A stretch of 64,000 bases of DNA from Climacteris rufus (lineage: Eukaryota > Chordata > Aves > Passeriformes > Climacteridae), in the NCBI GenBank assembly GCA_013398175.1, contig VZRZ01007319.1, positions 1,150,347 through 1,214,346 on the forward strand, read 5' to 3'. Below the pieces are notes generated by a model. The model made no database searches and was not told where the DNA came from. It saw nothing but the letters and a program-made list of their open reading frames with translations. Both the position numbers and the translations under genes were made by a program. This document shows positions 60,201 through 64,000 of the stretch, one piece after another. Every line of letters begins with the position of its first letter. Position 1 is the stretch's first letter.

Positions 60201-63200
60201 AGTAGCAGATGAATGGCTGGGAGCCTATGGCTGAACCCAGTGAGGCAAAGGCCATGGCCCAAACTCAAAACTTACTGGCACCAGAGAGTTGGTACCATGG
60301 GCACCTGCTGGGATTACTGCTGCCTCCAGAGATCAAGCCTCTTCACTGGTATTAGTTCTGTGGGTTGCAGCATTAACAATCTTCTTCAGGAGGTTTTGTC
60401 TTTGGTTAAAGTGCTTCAGTTAAACAGGATCTCAGCCACTGGTTTTGGTGCTGGTATGGTTTGCAACTCACAGCATTTGGATTTCCCGTTCAACACCGTC
60501 TTTGCAAGAGAGCCGTGGCCATCGTATGAGAGGTGTCTGTATGTGTAATGAAGGCCCTTGAGCTTGTTCTCATCTGTAGCAAGTTAATAGGGTGCTGCAG
60601 TTCTTCAGATATGCAGGAGGCTCATTGTCTCCACTCAGGGCTGAGCTGCATTTTTTGCATAATAGGTTCCATAAAAGAAAAAGAGAAATATTTGTGTCGT
60701 GTAACAGAAGCATCCAGAGTGGTTATTTTTATTGCTTATATCTGTTCAACATTACTGGCTCTCAGCCTGAATTATTATGGACCATTTGCATTCTTTTCCC
60801 AATCTCTTCTGCTCAGAAGACCTGAAAAATGACTGTGTTAGAAACACATAGACAATAGAGTTGTTTTTACTTTAAACTTCTGTATGAGAATGAAGAAAGC
60901 TGACAACCTGAGAGAAATGTAGATCTGTGTTGAAATTTCCCCTCCTCCTTCGCGCTATTCCTGCTTTGATAGCCATGAAAAAGTGGCAAATAGGGGATGC
61001 TGATGTGAATGAGATGGTGGATTTTTATTAAAAAGTACATCATTGACATCTGATAGGAGGTGTTTGTGAGGTATTTTTCTTCTTACAGGTCTGTACTGTT
61101 GCTGCTTAGACAAAACAACCTGGACATGCTCCTGCTGGTTTCCTTTTTCCTGGTGGCATTGTGTGTTGCAGCCACTGCCCACCTCTTGACTTACTCTGCT
61201 AATACCTTATGCTCCGCTCTCTTTCTGAGGGAAAATCACACAGAACTGAGAAACTAAGCACAATAAGAGAAGCACAGGGCTACACAGTCTAACCTCAAGT
61301 CTTTGTGGAAAAACTGGCTATTAGTGAAGTACAAATAAAGGGGTATGGTTGTGATTGCTGTTTTTTGTGTAAAGGTGATGTCTCTGAGGTCCTAGCCAGA
61401 TTTGTGTTTGTATTGTTATTAGGCATCCTGTAAATGGAGAGTGAGCTGGAGCTGCTGTGCATTTTTTTGTAAGTACAACTGCCCCTGTGGTGATGAACCT
61501 TTGTCTGTTTCCTGATTGCTTGTTTGAAGGTGTTGAGGTTAGGGAATGGGTAATAAGAGCAGTGGAGATGACTCTGGAAGCAAAGTTTCTTTCATGGTTT
61601 CCAGATAAAGAGGCTTGGAAGGGCAGATGTCCCATGAGTAGGGCTGAAAACTCTCAGTCTGTTTGCATAGACTGATGCTAAAATGAGGGGTGGTTTACCT
61701 GAGCCTGAGGTCGTAAAAAATACCTGCTGTGGATGAAGCAATGATGAATAATGGTTTTTAGATTAAATCTCAGGACACCAATTTCTAGGTGACTCACAGT
61801 TAACTTTAGTTGTGCAGAATCAGTGGCCATCTTCAGTAGTGGCTCCTGCACTGGAGAGTGTGAGCTGCAGCCTTGCCCTTTCAGCCCCACATGCTGGTCC
61901 TGTCTGTGTACTGTTTGCAGATAGATGTTCCTGTCCTGCAGCAGTTCATTTTCCCTCTGAAAAAGTACTTGGGTTGGAAATGCTTTTCACACAGGAAAGA
62001 TGTGCTGAGCTGGGACATCCCATGTCAACAAAGCTGTGGAAGGTAACATACATGTTCTTCCCTCTGCTACAAATTGCAGGGGAGGATGGATTTCTTCCTT
62101 GTCTGAGCCCCGTGATTTGTGTGCTGTTTTTCTGGTTTAGGACCTGCAGGATATGCAAAGTGCTGACAACTTGATTTACTGTTCCCATGCACCCAGATAC
62201 AGTTATTCACCCTGCACAAAGTGGGTGTAACACCTTGTGAGGTTGGGCTTTTCACTGTGGACCACATGCAAAGCCATGGGAAGTGTTTGTTTATGTGACA
62301 AAGCCATGGAGGATCAAGCTTCAGATGAGGAATGGATGCTAAACAGAAATCAGAGTGATGCCTGCCTGTTTTATGCAAACAAAACCTCTTTTGTCCTAAG
62401 GTGATACTGCTTCACCATAGCATTAAAGTAGGCATAATTGGGATTTAAGTCATTTTTACACTAGCAGAGCAATTAATGTAAAGATGACTCAGCCCCATCA
62501 GCAGCAGCCTTTGTACACTAGACAAAATGTCAGAAGATTTTCAGATGGGTGAAGTTTGGCACGGCTGGTATAGAGCAGCTTTTATGAACTTGAAATCTAA
62601 AAGAGTAAATTCTTGGTTTGTGGTTTTTGGTTTGTTTTCTTGTTGTTTTTTAATTTCCATTAAAATCTTTTCTCCTTGTGTAAAGTCAGCTAAACCTGTT
62701 GAAAATAATTTAGAAGTTTTTTCCTGACATGATAGATGATATGCACGTTAGGTAATGGAAATCACGCATGCTCCAGGAAGCTAAAACCTCGCCTTTCCCG
62801 TTTGCAGTGAGGCAGGATTGAACCTGTCCAAAACTATTTCATGTAGAGGGAGAATAAAGGAGGAAATGAATTATGGCTTTATTTGAGTTGAAGGATTAGT
62901 TATGGGATAATAGTGAACAACGAAACAACTTGGGCACAATGCTGCTGTCTCTTAAACAGTTTTATTAGCTTATGCTGATTTGTGAATTAGGGAAATGAAA
63001 TTATGTCATGCAAGAGAGCAAGGAATGACAATTAAAACCGTGCAGGAAAGGACTAGTGAAACGGTAATCTCTCACTGCCTGATCTTCAAAGCAAGATGGG
63101 AGAGCATGACCTTTTCTTGGAGTAAATACAGGATATTGCATGTAGCCAACTTTTGGTTTTCAGGTTTTGCCAATTTGCAGTTGCTTGCTTGTACTACAGT

Positions 63201-64000
63201 CCTTATTTGTTGATTGCCCTGGGGTCCAATTTTAGTCTCGAAGTACTCCTGAGAAGTACTTCCATGTTCTTTGATTTGAGATCTGTTCATGTCTCAATTA
63301 CACTTCTAATCTGTCAGCACAGTGTCCTTTTTAGCACTGAAAGACAGGGCTATGCTGTGATATTTGAGTAACCATAATGCTGTGGGACCATGAAAAACAG
63401 CTTCCTTGGTAACGCTTCCCATTTATAGCAGAGATGTGATCGGTAACCGTGTGTGTGATAATGATTTGTTGATCATGTTGAAACTTCAGTCGTGAAGTCT
63501 GGTTAAGACCTAATTGTACTGCGAGCCAGCTTTCTCTGCTGGTCCCTCCAAGTTATGACTGTTTTACATGTTCCAAGAAGAGTATGTCATCACAGCCCAT
63601 CAGATCTGCATAGCAAAAAGATTGTCCCAATTAGGGACTGAGTGCTCTGCTCTTCAGGTGAGGATTGTGCTTCAAGAAGCAGCATATCTCTCTGTGCATC
63701 CTGAATTTGGTGCTATGCTGTCTTTAAATCCTAAGCATGAAAGTGCCTGGGAACATTTGCAGGCAGACATGCCTTGCCCCTCACAGAATGAAGTGCCTAC
63801 GGGTAAGGTCAAGTGAGTAAATTGTAGCAAATTAAACTAGCTTGTGAATTTATAGCACATCATCTGCTCCATAACAGCTGGCTCTGTGCATGGTACAAAG
63901 GCACCCTGTGGTAAATAAAGGTCTCTTGCCCCTTTTTTTTTGCCTGAGGTGTAGGCTGCCTTGCTTCATGTCATCTTTCCTGTGAAATCAGAGTGCATGG
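60201..64000. other. Noncoding stretch, no gene recognised
   Basis: Open frames here reach about 120 codons and resemble nothing known. The segment at about 63,400-63,600 is evenly mixed, with GGTAACG, GATCGGTAACCG and TTCAGTCGTGAAG strings, and may be a conserved noncoding element. The rest appears ordinary intronic or intergenic DNA running off the window edge. Confidence 0.5.

Noticed and set aside
1..64000. CRISPR arrays, bacterial operons, tRNA or rRNA genes
   Set aside because: No regularly spaced repeats, no Shine-Dalgarno-led gene runs, no tRNA cloverleaf signatures and no rRNA sequence were seen. The CR1 element places the DNA in a bird.

Overview
The window looks like vertebrate, specifically avian, nuclear DNA. 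It is AT-leaning with scattered CpG, has no operon-like or densely packed open frames, and carries a clear CR1 LINE, the dominant bird retrotransposon, on the minus strand at about 38.98-40.33 kb. A second mobile element, a probable solo LTR of an endogenous retrovirus-like element, lies on the minus strand at about 31.87-32.24 kb. Its CpG-rich R region and 5-bp target duplication would suit a songbird, but the species is inference.

I recognise no complete protein-coding gene, no tRNA, no rRNA and no CRISPR. The open frames, up to about 190 codons, show no family motif I know, run through low-complexity DNA, or fall inside the repeats. The sequence is best read as a large intron or intergenic stretch. 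Plus-strand transcription is suggested by long homopolymer runs being mostly T rather than A (by eye, 11 T-runs of 10 or more against 2 A-runs), and by both mobile elements lying antisense. A few short exon-like segments with splice-like borders are recorded at low confidence, the best at 11,280-11,310.

Layout: 1-9 kb is plain noncoding DNA with A/T tracts. The 9-11.9 kb stretch is GC-richer, with a candidate small first exon and a weak CpG cluster. The 11.9-21.1 kb stretch is AT-rich, with two segments that look like conserved noncoding elements. The 21.1-22.05 kb stretch has a CpG patch beside a long polypyrimidine tract. The 22-31.9 kb stretch is plain. The LTR follows at about 32 kb, then plain DNA with one short perfect hairpin at 35.63 kb, then the CR1, which has lost its middle and joins an ORF1 remnant to the end of ORF2. 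The 40.3-57 kb stretch is plain with poly-T tracts. The 57-60.2 kb stretch is the most feature-dense non-repeat part, with three CpG-rich patches, CACGTG boxes and several segments resembling conserved elements, and 60.2-64 kb is plain again. The features do not form a pathway; the main content is mobile-element history and possible regulatory DNA.
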